From the NCBI GenBank assembly GCA_965203525.1, contig OZ241898.1, positions 5,270,001-5,334,000 on the forward strand: a stretch of DNA of 64,000 bases, read 5' to 3'. The first letter of the stretch is position 1; the number at the start of each line of letters is the position of its first letter. The notes under the pieces are model-generated. The model was not told where the DNA came from. It searched no databases and was given only the letters and a program-made list of their open reading frames with translations. The translations under genes were made by a program, and so were the position numbers. This stretch comes from WTFV01 sp965203525 (GTDB lineage Bacteria > Acidobacteriota > Vicinamibacteria > Vicinamibacterales > UBA8438). Of this stretch, positions 33,231 to 40,746 are shown piece by piece.

Positions 33231-33458
33231 AGACTGTAGTCCGCGGGTTCGCGTTCCAGGGCGAAGTCGAGATCCTCGGAGTAGCGCGGCAGGCTGAAGA
33301 GGAACCGCAGGCACGTGCCCCCCTGGAAGGCCAGCGCGGTCATGGCGCCGGCGCGCTGCAGCGCCCCCGAGGATGCGCGCCTGCAGATACTCGCGCGCGA
33401 GGTTCCGACCCTGCAGCGGGTCGCGTCCCCGCACGAGCTGCTCGAGATGATCCTTCAC
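33231..33458 (-). pseudogene. abiEii-like nucleotidyltransferase toxin, frameshifted and truncated
   Basis: AbiEii toxins are nucleotidyltransferase-fold proteins of type IV toxin-antitoxin systems. GTG at 33458 overlaps the antitoxin stop (GTGA) and starts KDHLEQLVRGRDPLQGRNLA and REYLQARIL. The frame then breaks: five C's at 33364-33368 (top strand), where four would keep frame, shift it. In the next frame the family sequence resumes with MTALAFQGGTCLRFLFSLPR and YSEDLDFALEREPADYS, including the nucleotide-binding GGT and D-x-D. After about 75 codons it is cut by the aldo/keto reductase fragment at 33223-33230. Most of the roughly 300-residue toxin is gone, so it is inactive. Confidence 0.8.
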
Positions 33459-34090
33459 AGCGCCTCGTACGCCGGCGCCGCGCCGGCGAGGCGGCGCAGG
33501 CGCCCGGCGGCGCGGATCAGCTTCGGCGACGCGGCGGTGTCCGCGAACGCTTCCAGGACGTCGAGGCGCAACCGCTCGAAGTCGAGGCGCAGCTCCCCGA
33601 GGCAGGCCTCTTCGTCGCCGCCCGGTTGCAGGTGGATCAGGTCGAGCAACGCCTTCTCGGGCGCCGCGACGAAGGCGTGCTGGCCGTCGCCGAGCGCGAC
33701 GCGGCGGTAGCCGAACAGCAGGCCGGGTTTCAGGTGACGGAACGAGAACCGTCCGAGGGGGGTGTGGCGCAGCCGCGGCCGGCCGGCCGTGACGCTGGTC
33801 ACCTCGACCACGTGCTCCGGAATCACGTGCGCGAAGGCCAGCGCCGAGAGGCCGCTGACGTACGAACCCGGCGCGAGCCGATTCGCAACGAGAAAGGGAT
33901 GGGGTGTCCGCTTTCGCCACGGCGGCGCCAGCGCGTACAGTCCCCGCCGTAGCTGCTGAATCCGTCCGCCGCGCGTCCAGCGCGAGAGCTGGCGGCGCAG
34001 GTCGGCCGCGTCGACCGCCCCCGCCAGCAGCAGTCCCGTTTCGAACAGCGGCTCGTCCGCGACGATCTCGACCAGATCCCGAAAAATCAT
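33455..34090 (-). CDS. AbiEi-type antitoxin (type IV TA)
   Basis: A 211-residue AbiEi family protein. The N-terminal winged helix is visible (DLVEIVADEPLFETGLLLAG, DLRRQLSRWTRGGRIQQLRR, then GLYALAP), followed by the family segment YVSGLSALAFAHVIPEHVVE and a C-terminal domain (VAAPEKALLDLIHLQPGGDE, ELRLDFERLRLDVLEAFADT). Such antitoxins repress their own operon and counter the AbiEii toxin. ATG at 34090 is chosen by comparison with family N-termini. The frame is intact while its toxin partner is broken, leaving an orphan antitoxin that might still act as a repressor. The locus lies in the island bounded by aldo/keto reductase repeats. Confidence 0.82.
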   Translation of the reverse strand: MIFRDLVEIVADEPLFETGLLLAGAVDAADLRRQLSRWTRGGRIQQLRRGLYALAPPWRKRTPHPFLVANRLAPGSYVSGLSALAFAHVIPEHVVEVTSVTAGRPRLRHTPLGRFSFRHLKPGLLFGYRRVALGDGQHAFVAAPEKALLDLIHLQPGGDEEACLGELRLDFERLRLDVLEAFADTAASPKLIRAAGRLRRLAGAAPAYEAL

Positions 34091-34178
34091 CGCAGTAACT
34101 TGCCACCAATGGCATCCCGGCTGCACGGATGCCGGCAAGGATTCGGATCCGAACGAACCCTTGCCGGCATCCGTTGTC

Positions 34179-35138
34179 CTACCCCGTGGGTTGTGATCTT
34201 CCTACTTTTGTCCGATCCGTATCTCGTGGGGTAGTATCGTCCACGCAAGGATTCCAAACCGAATTAGTATTCAGACTGGCGCAGTATCTCACTTCGGGCG
34301 TCCCTGGGGGGGACCACGTAGACCACCTAACTCGTTCACCCGGTCCGATGATGTCTGACCTTATCGCGTAAAACGTCTCCCAAGGATTTTCATAAACATT
34401 TGATTTGTAGAACACTCGGAGAGCTCGTTCGCACACATTCTCCAGTTCGAAACGATACTGAACCCGGTCACCTACATTTTGCTGTTCCGTCCAATGGATC
34501 CTGACACAGTCGGTATAGAACGTTCTGGTTGTTCCGGTTGTTCTACGCGGGTCGGCAGGATCGTATTCGCCGTAGTTCGGCCATGCGTCGCCCATTCCAT
34601 CCGAACCTACCGGTTCGCCATCCGCCGCCGGGCAGGGTGCGTTTCTCCAGCCGTCGTTTCTGTCGTCCGACAACTCGGCCGCGTCGACGACGATCCATCC
34701 TTCACAGGAAGCAAGCGGTATCGGTGCCAGTTCCAGTCTGCCCGCCAGTCGCATCGAACCTTGCCAGATCGGATCGCCGCACGCCTGCAAGACATGGTGC
34801 GGTTCAACCGGGCAGATTCCCACCGTGATCTTGCGGTTGCGATGCGGCCGGCTCGCTTCGCGCATGCTTCGCATTTCGTCTTCCGTGAGTATCAAGGTCA
34901 GCATGCTACCGTCGTAGGAAGCACTGAATTCGTAGGCGTTGAATCCGTCGCGGCTGTCAGGACGCAGGCCATCGGCATCGAACGACGCCGGCATCGTTCT
35001 CACGGACGTTGACAGGCCGGAGGTCGGCGCTTCCGCCATCGTGGCAGACGGCGCGGTAGGACTGTCTGACTCGCAGCCGAGAACGAATCCGAACGACACC
35101 AGCACCAGCACCAGAACGACGTAGTTGAGAGTCCGCAT
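34179..35138 (-). CDS. lipoprotein of unknown function, lower GC
   Basis: A 319-residue lipoprotein with signal and lipobox (LNYVVLVLVLVSFGFVLGC, then ESDSPTAPS). The mature protein has many Cys and aromatic residues (VGICPVEPHHVLQACGD, TFYTDCVRIHWTEQQNVGD, YRFELENVCERALRVFYKS) and looks strand-rich, possibly with disulphides. The family is not recognised. Codon use is clearly more AT-rich than in the flanking genes, which supports recent acquisition together with the AbiE genes. ATG at 35138 is chosen because it starts the signal peptide and has GGGGAACGGAAC upstream. It is divergent from the XRE gene at 35282. Confidence 0.72.
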   Translation of the reverse strand: MRTLNYVVLVLVLVSFGFVLGCESDSPTAPSATMAEAPTSGLSTSVRTMPASFDADGLRPDSRDGFNAYEFSASYDGSMLTLILTEDEMRSMREASRPHRNRKITVGICPVEPHHVLQACGDPIWQGSMRLAGRLELAPIPLASCEGWIVVDAAELSDDRNDGWRNAPCPAADGEPVGSDGMGDAWPNYGEYDPADPRRTTGTTRTFYTDCVRIHWTEQQNVGDRVQYRFELENVCERALRVFYKSNVYENPWETFYAIRSDIIGPGERVRWSTWSPPGTPEVRYCASLNTNSVWNPCVDDTTPRDTDRTKVGRSQPTG

Positions 35139-35281
35139 TGTTCCGTTCCCCTTTCCTTCCTGTTCCTGTCGTTCGGGCATCGTCCAGTGGGCGTGGCCGG
35201 CATGCTCGTTCTGCCACTGTTCCCTCCGGATCAGACACCATAAAATCCCAAAATTGGGATGTTCAAGGGCAGAGTCTACAT

Positions 35282-35521
35282 ATGATCAGTGGCGCGGTCA
35301 ACCCCATTCGGGCAAGAGAACATGCGGTTTCGACGTCAGGTAAGGAAATGCGAATCGCCGCGGGCCTGACGCAGGCGGCGCTCGCTACGCGGCTCGATCG
35401 GCCGCGGTCGTTCGTTGCCAAGTACGAAGGTGGCGAGCGTCGGATCGACGTCATCGAGTTCATCGAGATCGCCGGGGCCATCGGGTTCGATCCGACCGAG
35501 TCATCAAGGAATTCGTGTCAG
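35282..35521 (+). pseudogene. XRE-family HTH regulator, frameshifted
   Basis: From ATG at 35282 the frame encodes a Cro/C1-type HTH: MRIAAGLTQAALATRLDRPR, then SFVAKYEGGERRIDVIEFIE and IAGAIGFDPTE. In this family the sequence normally continues VIKEF; here one base is missing after 35500 (GAG TCATC instead of GAG GTC ATC), so the frame breaks and VIKEFVSAGQEPHDASA continues in the other frame. That second frame has no stop before the aldo/keto reductase repeat and runs on antisense to it. It was probably a stand-alone regulator of the neighbouring island genes. It is only slightly shortened, so residual DNA binding cannot be excluded. Confidence 0.72.
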
Positions 35522-35593
35522 CCGGACAAGAGCCGCATGACGCCTCTGCGCCGTGCGGCAAGAACGTCAACCTGCCGCGGCGGTCACGCTCCT

Positions 35594-35851
35594 GGCCGAG
35601 ATCCGACCGGGACGCGGGGCCGGCAACCCGCGGCGGCTACTGGTGCCCGAGCACCGGATGCGGCACGTACGGCGCTTCGAGCGCGCGGCATTCGTCGTCG
35701 TCGAGCGTGATGTCGAGCGCCGCCACGGCGTCGTCGAGATGCCGCATCTTCGTCACGCCGACGATCGGCGCGGTCACGCCCGGCTGGCGGAGGATCCAGG
35801 CCAGCGCGATCTGCGCCGGCGTGACGCCGCGCCGGCGCGCCAGATCGGCGA
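35594..35851 (-). repeat. 258-bp direct repeat (intact copy, end of aldo/keto reductase gene)
   Basis: Matches 32966-33223. Together the two copies bound the segment with the AbiE genes, the lipoprotein and the XRE regulator. Confidence 0.88.
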
Positions 35852-36653
35852 CCTGGTCGACGACGCGGAAGTCCGCGTCGGCGTAATAGAGCGACCGGGC
35901 GTACTCGTCGGTTTGCGCGCGCAGCGTCCCGCCGCCTTTCTTCTCTTCGGGGCTGGCGGACTCGTCGGGGCCGGCGGGCCGAGCGCGGTTTCCGGCCAGG
36001 AACCCGCGCGCCAGCGGGCTCCACGGGATGACGCCGATCCCCTCGGCGCGGCACAGCGGCAGCATCTCGCGCTCTTCCTCGCGGTAGACGAGGTTGTAGT
36101 GGTTCTGCATCGACGCGAAGCGCGCCCACCCGCGGCGCTCCGACACATGAAGCATCCGCGCGAACTGCCACGCGAACATGCTCGACGCGCCCGTGTAGCG
36201 CGCCTTGCCGGCCCGCACGAGGTCGTGCAGCGCTTCGAGCGTCTCCTCGATCGGGGTGTGCGGGTCGAAGCGGTGGATCTGGTACAGGTCGACGTAGTCG
36301 GTCCGGAGCCGCCGTAGCGAGGCGTCGACGGCGTCGAAGAGGTGCTTGCGGGACAGGCCGCGGTCGTTCGGCCCGTCGCCCATGGGGAAGAACGCCTTGG
36401 TTGCGATCACGACCTGATCGCGGGTGGTGAAGTCGCCGAGCGCGCGGCCGACGATCTCCTCGCTGACGCCGCGGGAGTACATGTCCGCCGTGTCGAAGAA
36501 GTTGACGCCGGCGTCGAGCGCCCGCCGGATGAAGGGACGGCTGGCGTCCTCGGGCAGGATCCAGGGACGCCAGGCGGGCGACCCGAAGGTCATCGTGCCG
36601 AGGCAGAGACGCGAAACGCGCAGGCCGGTGCGGCCGAGGTTGACGTATTCCAT
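35637..36653 (-). CDS. aldo/keto reductase
   Basis: A 338-residue NADPH-dependent oxidoreductase of the AKR superfamily. The start EYVNLGRTGLRVSRLCLGTM is typical. The catalytic tetrad is visible: Asp and Tyr in NFFDTADMYSRG, Lys in VVIATKAFFPMG and His in DLYQIHRFDPHT. Cofactor-binding segments follow (IGVIPWSPLARGFLAGN and APIVGVTKMRHLDDAVAALD). The sequence is closest to YajO/Tas-like AKRs; the substrate is unknown. ATG at 36653 is chosen over in-frame upstream codons, which lie in repeats. Its 3' end is duplicated 2.6 kb downstream, and upstream lies a five-copy repeat array. Confidence 0.92.
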   Translation of the reverse strand: MEYVNLGRTGLRVSRLCLGTMTFGSPAWRPWILPEDASRPFIRRALDAGVNFFDTADMYSRGVSEEIVGRALGDFTTRDQVVIATKAFFPMGDGPNDRGLSRKHLFDAVDASLRRLRTDYVDLYQIHRFDPHTPIEETLEALHDLVRAGKARYTGASSMFAWQFARMLHVSERRGWARFASMQNHYNLVYREEEREMLPLCRAEGIGVIPWSPLARGFLAGNRARPAGPDESASPEEKKGGGTLRAQTDEYARSLYYADADFRVVDQVADLARRRGVTPAQIALAWILRQPGVTAPIVGVTKMRHLDDAVAALDITLDDDECRALEAPYVPHPVLGHQ

Positions 36654-36699
36654 GGGAGTGCTTTCGCGACGCGCGCAACCCCGGCGCGGCCGCCGCGCA

Positions 36700-37016
36700 C
36701 CGCGGGCGCCCCGGCGCCGGCCGGCAACGCTGCGCCGGATTCCCGGCCTGGACCCCGCTACGCAATGCGCGGCCAGCAACCGGCGCCGGCCGGCTGCGCT
36801 GCGCCGGATTCCCCTGGATCCCGATGCGCAATGCGCGGCCAGCAACCGGCGCCGGCCGGCTGCGCTGCGCCGGATTCCCCTGGATCCCGATGCGCAATGC
36901 GCGGCCATCAACCGGCGCCGGCCGGCCGCGCCGGATTCCCGGCCTGGACCCCGATGCGCAATGCGCGGCCATCAATCGGCGCCGACCGGCTGCGCCGCGC
37001 CGGATTCCCAGCCGCT
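36700..37016. repeat. five-copy repeat array between two genes
   Basis: A core GCCGGATTCCC preceded by CCGGCGCCGGCCGGCTGCGC and followed by TGGA-CCCGATGCGCAATGCG starts at 36734, 36803, 36869, 36930 and 36999 (spacings 69, 66, 61, 69). Here the copies are nearly whole-unit repeats with little unique sequence. The last copy abuts the stop region of the SEC-C gene. The array fills most of the 363-bp gap. Confidence 0.9.
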
Positions 37017-37250
37017 TCAGGGCACCGTGTGGTAGTGGCCGTGCTCCGGATCCCACACCTGCCGCGGACCGGATCCGCCGCCGGCCGTGAAGGTGTACGC
37101 GATGACGCCCGCGATCGCCACCAGGACCACGATGAGGGCGTAGGTGCCGAACCGGGATCCGCCGCTCCGCTTGCCGGCGCAGCATTGCTTGTACTTGCGT
37201 CCGCTGCCGCACGGGCAGGGGGCGTTCCGGCCTGCCTTGGTTGCTGCCAT
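37017..37250 (-). CDS. small SEC-C-motif protein with a membrane helix
   Basis: A 77-residue protein. The N-terminus holds a zinc-binding SEC-C motif, GRNAPCPCGSGRKYKQCC (CxC...CC), as at the end of SecA and in many small proteins. A single hydrophobic helix follows (YALIVVLVAIAGVIAYTF) and a short polar tail containing WDPEHGHYHTVP. The combination suggests a membrane-tethered zinc knuckle that may contact the Sec machinery or ribosomes; this is inference. ATG at 37250 fits the motif position. Confidence 0.8.
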   Translation of the reverse strand: MAATKAGRNAPCPCGSGRKYKQCCAGKRSGGSRFGTYALIVVLVAIAGVIAYTFTAGGGSGPRQVWDPEHGHYHTVP

Positions 37251-37340
37251 TCGTCTCGACTCCCCCGGCCAGTATACCGCCGGACGATCCGGAACGGCCG
37301 GTCCGGTGTCCGGCGGCCTCGCCGGTGACGGGCGGCGACC

Positions 37341-37530
37341 GGTTTCACGAGGCGCAGTGCGCGGCGCTCGACGAGACGCGGGGCGGGCGGGACCGGCGCG
37401 GCGAGCGGGAGCGCGTTTCACGAGACGCAGTGCGCGGCGCTCGACGAGACGGGCTGAACGAGGCGGTCCGCCGCCTGAACCACTACGTTTCACGAGGCGA
37501 GGGCGCGGCGCTCGGCGAGACCGGCCGCGC
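37341..37530. repeat. three-copy 72-bp-spaced repeat
   Basis: TTTCACGAG-CGCAGTGCGCG followed by GCGCTCGACGAGAC starts at 37343, 37416 and 37488 (73 and 72 bp). The copies are about 35 bp with roughly 37 bp of unrelated sequence between. It fills the 335-bp gap between the SEC-C gene start and the oxidoreductase stop. No gene is seen there. Confidence 0.9.
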
Positions 37531-37585
37531 GGCAGGCGGCCGCGCGGCGATCGGCGCCGGCGACCGCGGCCGGGTGTCCGGCGGC

Positions 37586-38587
37586 TCACGTCGTCAGCAG
37601 CAGCTTCCCGACGTGCGCGCTCGACTCCATGACGCGGTGCGCCTCGGCCGCGCCGGCGAGCGGCCAGGTGGCGTGCACGATCGGCCGCAGCGCGCCGGAC
37701 GCGAACCGCGGCCAGACGAGGTCGCGCAGCGACCCCAGGATCTTCGCCTTCTCCTCCACCGCCCGCGCCCGCAGCGTCGCCCCGGTCACGGTCAGGCGGC
37801 GCGACATCAGCCGCGCGAGGTCGAGCTCGGCCTGCGCGCCCTCCGGGAGGGCGATGATCACCAGCCGCCCCTCGACGGCGAGGCTGGCGAGGTTGCGCCG
37901 CAGGTAGGCGCCGCCGACCATGTCGAGGACGAGGTCGACGCCCCGGCCGCCGGTCGCCTCGCGCAGCACCGCCGCGAAGTCCTCCCTGCGGTAGTCGATG
38001 GCCCGCTCGGCGCCCAGTTCCACGCAGGCGGCGCACTTGGCCGGGGTGCCGGCGGTGGCGAAGACGCGCGCCCCGAACAGGCGCGCGAGCTGGATGGCCG
38101 CGGTGCCGATCCCGCTCGATCCGCCGTGCACCAGCAGCGCTTCGCCCGCCGCGAGCCGGCCGCGGTCGATGACGTTGGTCCAGACGGTGGCGTACGCCTC
38201 CGGCAGCGCCGCCGCGTCGGCCAGCGACACGCCCGCCGGGATCGGCAGGCACTGCGGGGCCGGCGCCACGCAGTACTCGGCGTACCCGCCGCCGGTGAGC
38301 AGCGCGCACACTTCGTCGCCAGCCGTGAGACGGGACACGCCCTCCCCGACCGCCGTGATCGTGCCCGACACTTCGAGTCCCGGGACGTCGGAGGCGCCGG
38401 GGGGCGGCGGATAGTTGCCCTTGCGCTGCATCACGTCGGCGCGGTTGACTCCGGCCGCCGCCACCCGGATCGACACCTCGCCGGGGCCGGCCGCCGGTAC
38501 CGGCCGGATCCCGATCCGCAACGCCTCGGGCGGACCGGGCGCGGGGATCTCGACGACGCGCATGGTTTCGGGAATCGCCATCTGCAT
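37586..38587 (-). CDS. NAD(P)H:quinone oxidoreductase-type zinc-less MDR protein
   Basis: A 333-residue medium-chain dehydrogenase/reductase of the quinone oxidoreductase (PIG3/QOR) group. It lacks the zinc ligands of alcohol dehydrogenases. Visible are the substrate-domain start MRVVEIPAPGPPEALRIG, the signature VAAAGVNRADVMQRKGNYPP, the NADPH-binding LLVHGGSSGIGTAAIQLARL near residue 150, and AVEGRLVIIALPEGAQAELD. It would reduce small quinones or enones with NADPH in the cytosol. ATG at 38587 is used; ATG at 38563 (MRVVEI) is also possible. The 544-bp gap upstream is full of 72-bp-spaced repeats. Confidence 0.9.
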   Translation of the reverse strand: MQMAIPETMRVVEIPAPGPPEALRIGIRPVPAAGPGEVSIRVAAAGVNRADVMQRKGNYPPPPGASDVPGLEVSGTITAVGEGVSRLTAGDEVCALLTGGGYAEYCVAPAPQCLPIPAGVSLADAAALPEAYATVWTNVIDRGRLAAGEALLVHGGSSGIGTAAIQLARLFGARVFATAGTPAKCAACVELGAERAIDYRREDFAAVLREATGGRGVDLVLDMVGGAYLRRNLASLAVEGRLVIIALPEGAQAELDLARLMSRRLTVTGATLRARAVEEKAKILGSLRDLVWPRFASGALRPIVHATWPLAGAAEAHRVMESSAHVGKLLLTT

Positions 38588-38617
38588 GCTCCTGGAGGCC
38601 GCGAAGGGGGCGCGGCG

Positions 38618-38800
38618 CCGGGTGACGCCGCGGCCGGGTGACGCCGCATGGACACGGTGCAGGTCCGCGACCCGCTCGACCTGCGGGCGCCGGATGACGC
38701 CGCGGCCGGGTGATGCCGCGGCCGGGCCGGCAGGCGCCCGAGGGCGCCGACGTGCGCATCGAACCGTGGCGCCGTGTCCGGGTGACGCCGCGGCCGGGCC
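38618..38800. repeat. three-copy 72-bp-spaced repeat upstream of the oxidoreductase
   Basis: GGTGACGCCGC or close variants start at 38637, 38709 and 38781 (72 and 72 bp), and a neighbouring copy GGTGACGCCGCGGCCGG starts at 38621 with GGATGACGCCGCGGCCGG at 38692 (71 bp). The copies lie between the start of the minus-strand oxidoreductase and the dap operon. Confidence 0.88.
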
Positions 38801-38970
38801 GGCGGGACCCGGCGCGCGAGTATAATTCGCGTCACCTGTGCCGATCCCGGCCGCGGCGCGCGCCCGTCTCGCGGAGCCGCCGCCCAGGGCCGTGCCCTTC
38901 CGGGGCGCCGGAAGGGCGCGGCGCTGATCCGGCAGGTGGCGCACGACGCCGAAGAAGCCGCGGCCGGGGG

Positions 38971-39150
38971 AAGCGGCCCCGCGACGAGCGCGCGGATCGT
39001 CCACCCGCCGCCGGGTGGCGCGCCGAACGTCGGCAGGGAGGGTGGAGCACCATCATGTGCTGTCGGTCCCGCGACCACCCGCCGCCGGGTGGCGCGCCGA
39101 ACGTCGGCAGGGAGGAAGAAGCAGCCCCGCGATGAGCGTGCGGATCGTCC
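38971..39150. repeat. 74-bp-spaced repeat copying the dapB start
   Basis: CACCCGCCGCCGGGTGGCGC followed by GCCGAACGTCGGCAGGGAGG occurs at 39002 and 39076 (74 bp). The dapB start region (CCCCGCGATGAGCGTGCGGA) at 39126 has an older copy at 38978 (CCCCGCGACGAGCGCGCGGA) with ACG instead of ATG, 148 bp or two periods upstream. So the start codon context itself has been copied. Confidence 0.9.
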
Positions 39151-39830
39151 TGGTCGGCTACGGCCGGATGGGCAAGGCGGTAGACGCGCTGAGCGCCGAT
39201 CACGGCTGCGAGGTGGTCGAGCGTCTCGACGTCCACAACAACCTGCGCGGCGCGGGCATCGATTCGCCGGCGCTGCCCGCCGCCGACGTGGCGATCGAGT
39301 TCTCCCTGGCCGATTCGGCGGCGTCCAACGTGAAGAAGCTGGCCGCGCGCGGCATCGACGTCGTGGTCGGCACGACCGGCTGGGAGGCGCAGGAAGCCGA
39401 GGTCCGGCGGGCCGCGGAAGAGGCCGGGATCGGCGTGGTGCACGCCGCGAACTTCTCGCTCGGGGTCAATCTGTTCCAGGCGCTCGTGGAGCGGAGCGCG
39501 GCGCTGTTCGCGCGCCACGACGACTACGGGAGCTGGATCCACGAAGGCCACCACGCGGCGAAACGGGACGCCCCGTCCGGCACCGCGCTGGCGCTGCAGG
39601 CGGCGATGCGCGGCGCGGGGTACGCACGGGGCATCGACGTGGCGTCGACGCGCGCGGGCCGGATGCCGGGCATGCACACGGTCGGGTACGACGGCCCGTT
39701 CGACACGATCACCCTGACCCACACCGCCCGCGACCGGGCGGCGTTCGCGCGGGGCGCCCTGGAGGCGGCGCGCTGGGTGCGCGGCAGGCGCGGCTGGTTC
39801 TCGATGCGCCACGTGCTCGGCATCGACTGA
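39132..39830 (+). CDS. dapB: 4-hydroxy-tetrahydrodipicolinate reductase
   Basis: A 232-residue enzyme that reduces hydroxy-tetrahydrodipicolinate with NAD(P)H in diaminopimelate and lysine synthesis. The Rossmann start is MSVRIVLVGYGRMGKAVDAL (Gly-rich, with GYGRMG). The substrate and catalytic segments are present: GTTGWEAQ, HAANFSLGVNLFQ and IHEGHHAAKRDAPSGTALAL (catalytic His pair and Lys). Length is somewhat short for the family, as in many compact DapB proteins. ATG at 39132 is preceded by GGGAGGAAGAAGCAGC, a strong ribosome site. It is the first gene of dapB-dapA-dapD-uma2-dapE-like, with 16 bp before dapA. Confidence 0.94.
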   Translation: MSVRIVLVGYGRMGKAVDALSADHGCEVVERLDVHNNLRGAGIDSPALPAADVAIEFSLADSAASNVKKLAARGIDVVVGTTGWEAQEAEVRRAAEEAGIGVVHAANFSLGVNLFQALVERSAALFARHDDYGSWIHEGHHAAKRDAPSGTALALQAAMRGAGYARGIDVASTRAGRMPGMHTVGYDGPFDTITLTHTARDRAAFARGALEAARWVRGRRGWFSMRHVLGID

Positions 39831-39846
39831 GGCAACGGGAAACGCC

Positions 39847-40746
39847 ATGCAGACACGCTGGGCGGGTTGCGGCACGGCCCTCGTCACGCCGTTCACGGCG
39901 GGCGGCGCCGTGGACGAAGCGGCGGTCAGGCGGCTGGCGCGACGGCAGATCGACGGCGGCGCGCACTTCCTGGTCCCCTGCGGAACCACCGGCGAGAGCC
40001 CCACCCTGTCGCCCGCCGAGAAGCTCCGCGTCGTCGAGCTCGTCGTCGAGGCGGCCGACGGCGCGGTCCCGGTGCTGGCGGGGGCGGGCGGCTACGACAC
40101 GCGGGCCGTCGTCGCGCTGGCGCGCGACCTGGCGCGCGCCGGCGCGGCGGGAATCCTCTCGGTCACGCCGTACTACAGCAAGCCGACGCCGGAGGGGCTC
40201 TGCCGGCACTACGGCGCCATCGCCGACGGCACCGACCTGCCGATCGTGCTGTACAACGTGCCGGGCCGAACCGCCTGCAACATCGACCCGGCCACCCTCC
40301 TCCGCCTCGTGGAGATCGCCAACGTCGTCGGCGTGAAGGAGGCCTCCGGCGACCTCGGACAGATGTGCGAGATCTGCCGCGCGGTGCCGGACGACTTCTG
40401 TGTGCTCTCCGGCGACGACGCGTTCACCCTGGCCATGATGGCGCTCGGCGGCGCCGGCGTGATCTCGGTGGTCGCCAACGAGGCCCCGGCCGAGATGGCG
40501 GCCCTCGTCGACCAGGCGGCGGCGGGCGACTTCGCGGCGGCCCGCGCCACCCACGAGCGGCTGCTGCCGCTGATGCAGGCGAACTTCGTCGAGTCGAACC
40601 CGATCCCGGTCAAGGCCGCGCTGGCCGAACTGGGCCTCGTCGAGGAGGTCTACCGCCTGCCGCTGGCGCCGCCGGCTCCCGCGGCGCGGGCGCGCATCGC
40701 CGAGGCGTTGCGCGCGCTGGGGCTGTCCGCACGGAAGGGCGCATGA
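39847..40746 (+). CDS. dapA: 4-hydroxy-tetrahydrodipicolinate synthase
   Basis: A 299-residue class I aldolase that condenses pyruvate with aspartate semialdehyde, the first committed step of lysine synthesis. It has the canonical motifs GTTGESPTLSPAEKLR (residues about 45-60), SVTPYYSKPTPEGLCRHY, the catalytic Tyr in VLYNVPGRTACN and the Schiff-base Lys in VVGVKEASGDLGQ near residue 163, followed by the substrate-binding VLSGDDAFTLAMM. The C-terminal helical region is complete. ATG at 39847 has a weak ribosome site (GGCAACGGGAAA). Its stop overlaps the dapD start (ATGA), so the genes are coupled. Confidence 0.95.
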   Translation: MQTRWAGCGTALVTPFTAGGAVDEAAVRRLARRQIDGGAHFLVPCGTTGESPTLSPAEKLRVVELVVEAADGAVPVLAGAGGYDTRAVVALARDLARAGAAGILSVTPYYSKPTPEGLCRHYGAIADGTDLPIVLYNVPGRTACNIDPATLLRLVEIANVVGVKEASGDLGQMCEICRAVPDDFCVLSGDDAFTLAMMALGGAGVISVVANEAPAEMAALVDQAAAGDFAAARATHERLLPLMQANFVESNPIPVKAALAELGLVEEVYRLPLAPPAPAARARIAEALRALGLSARKGA

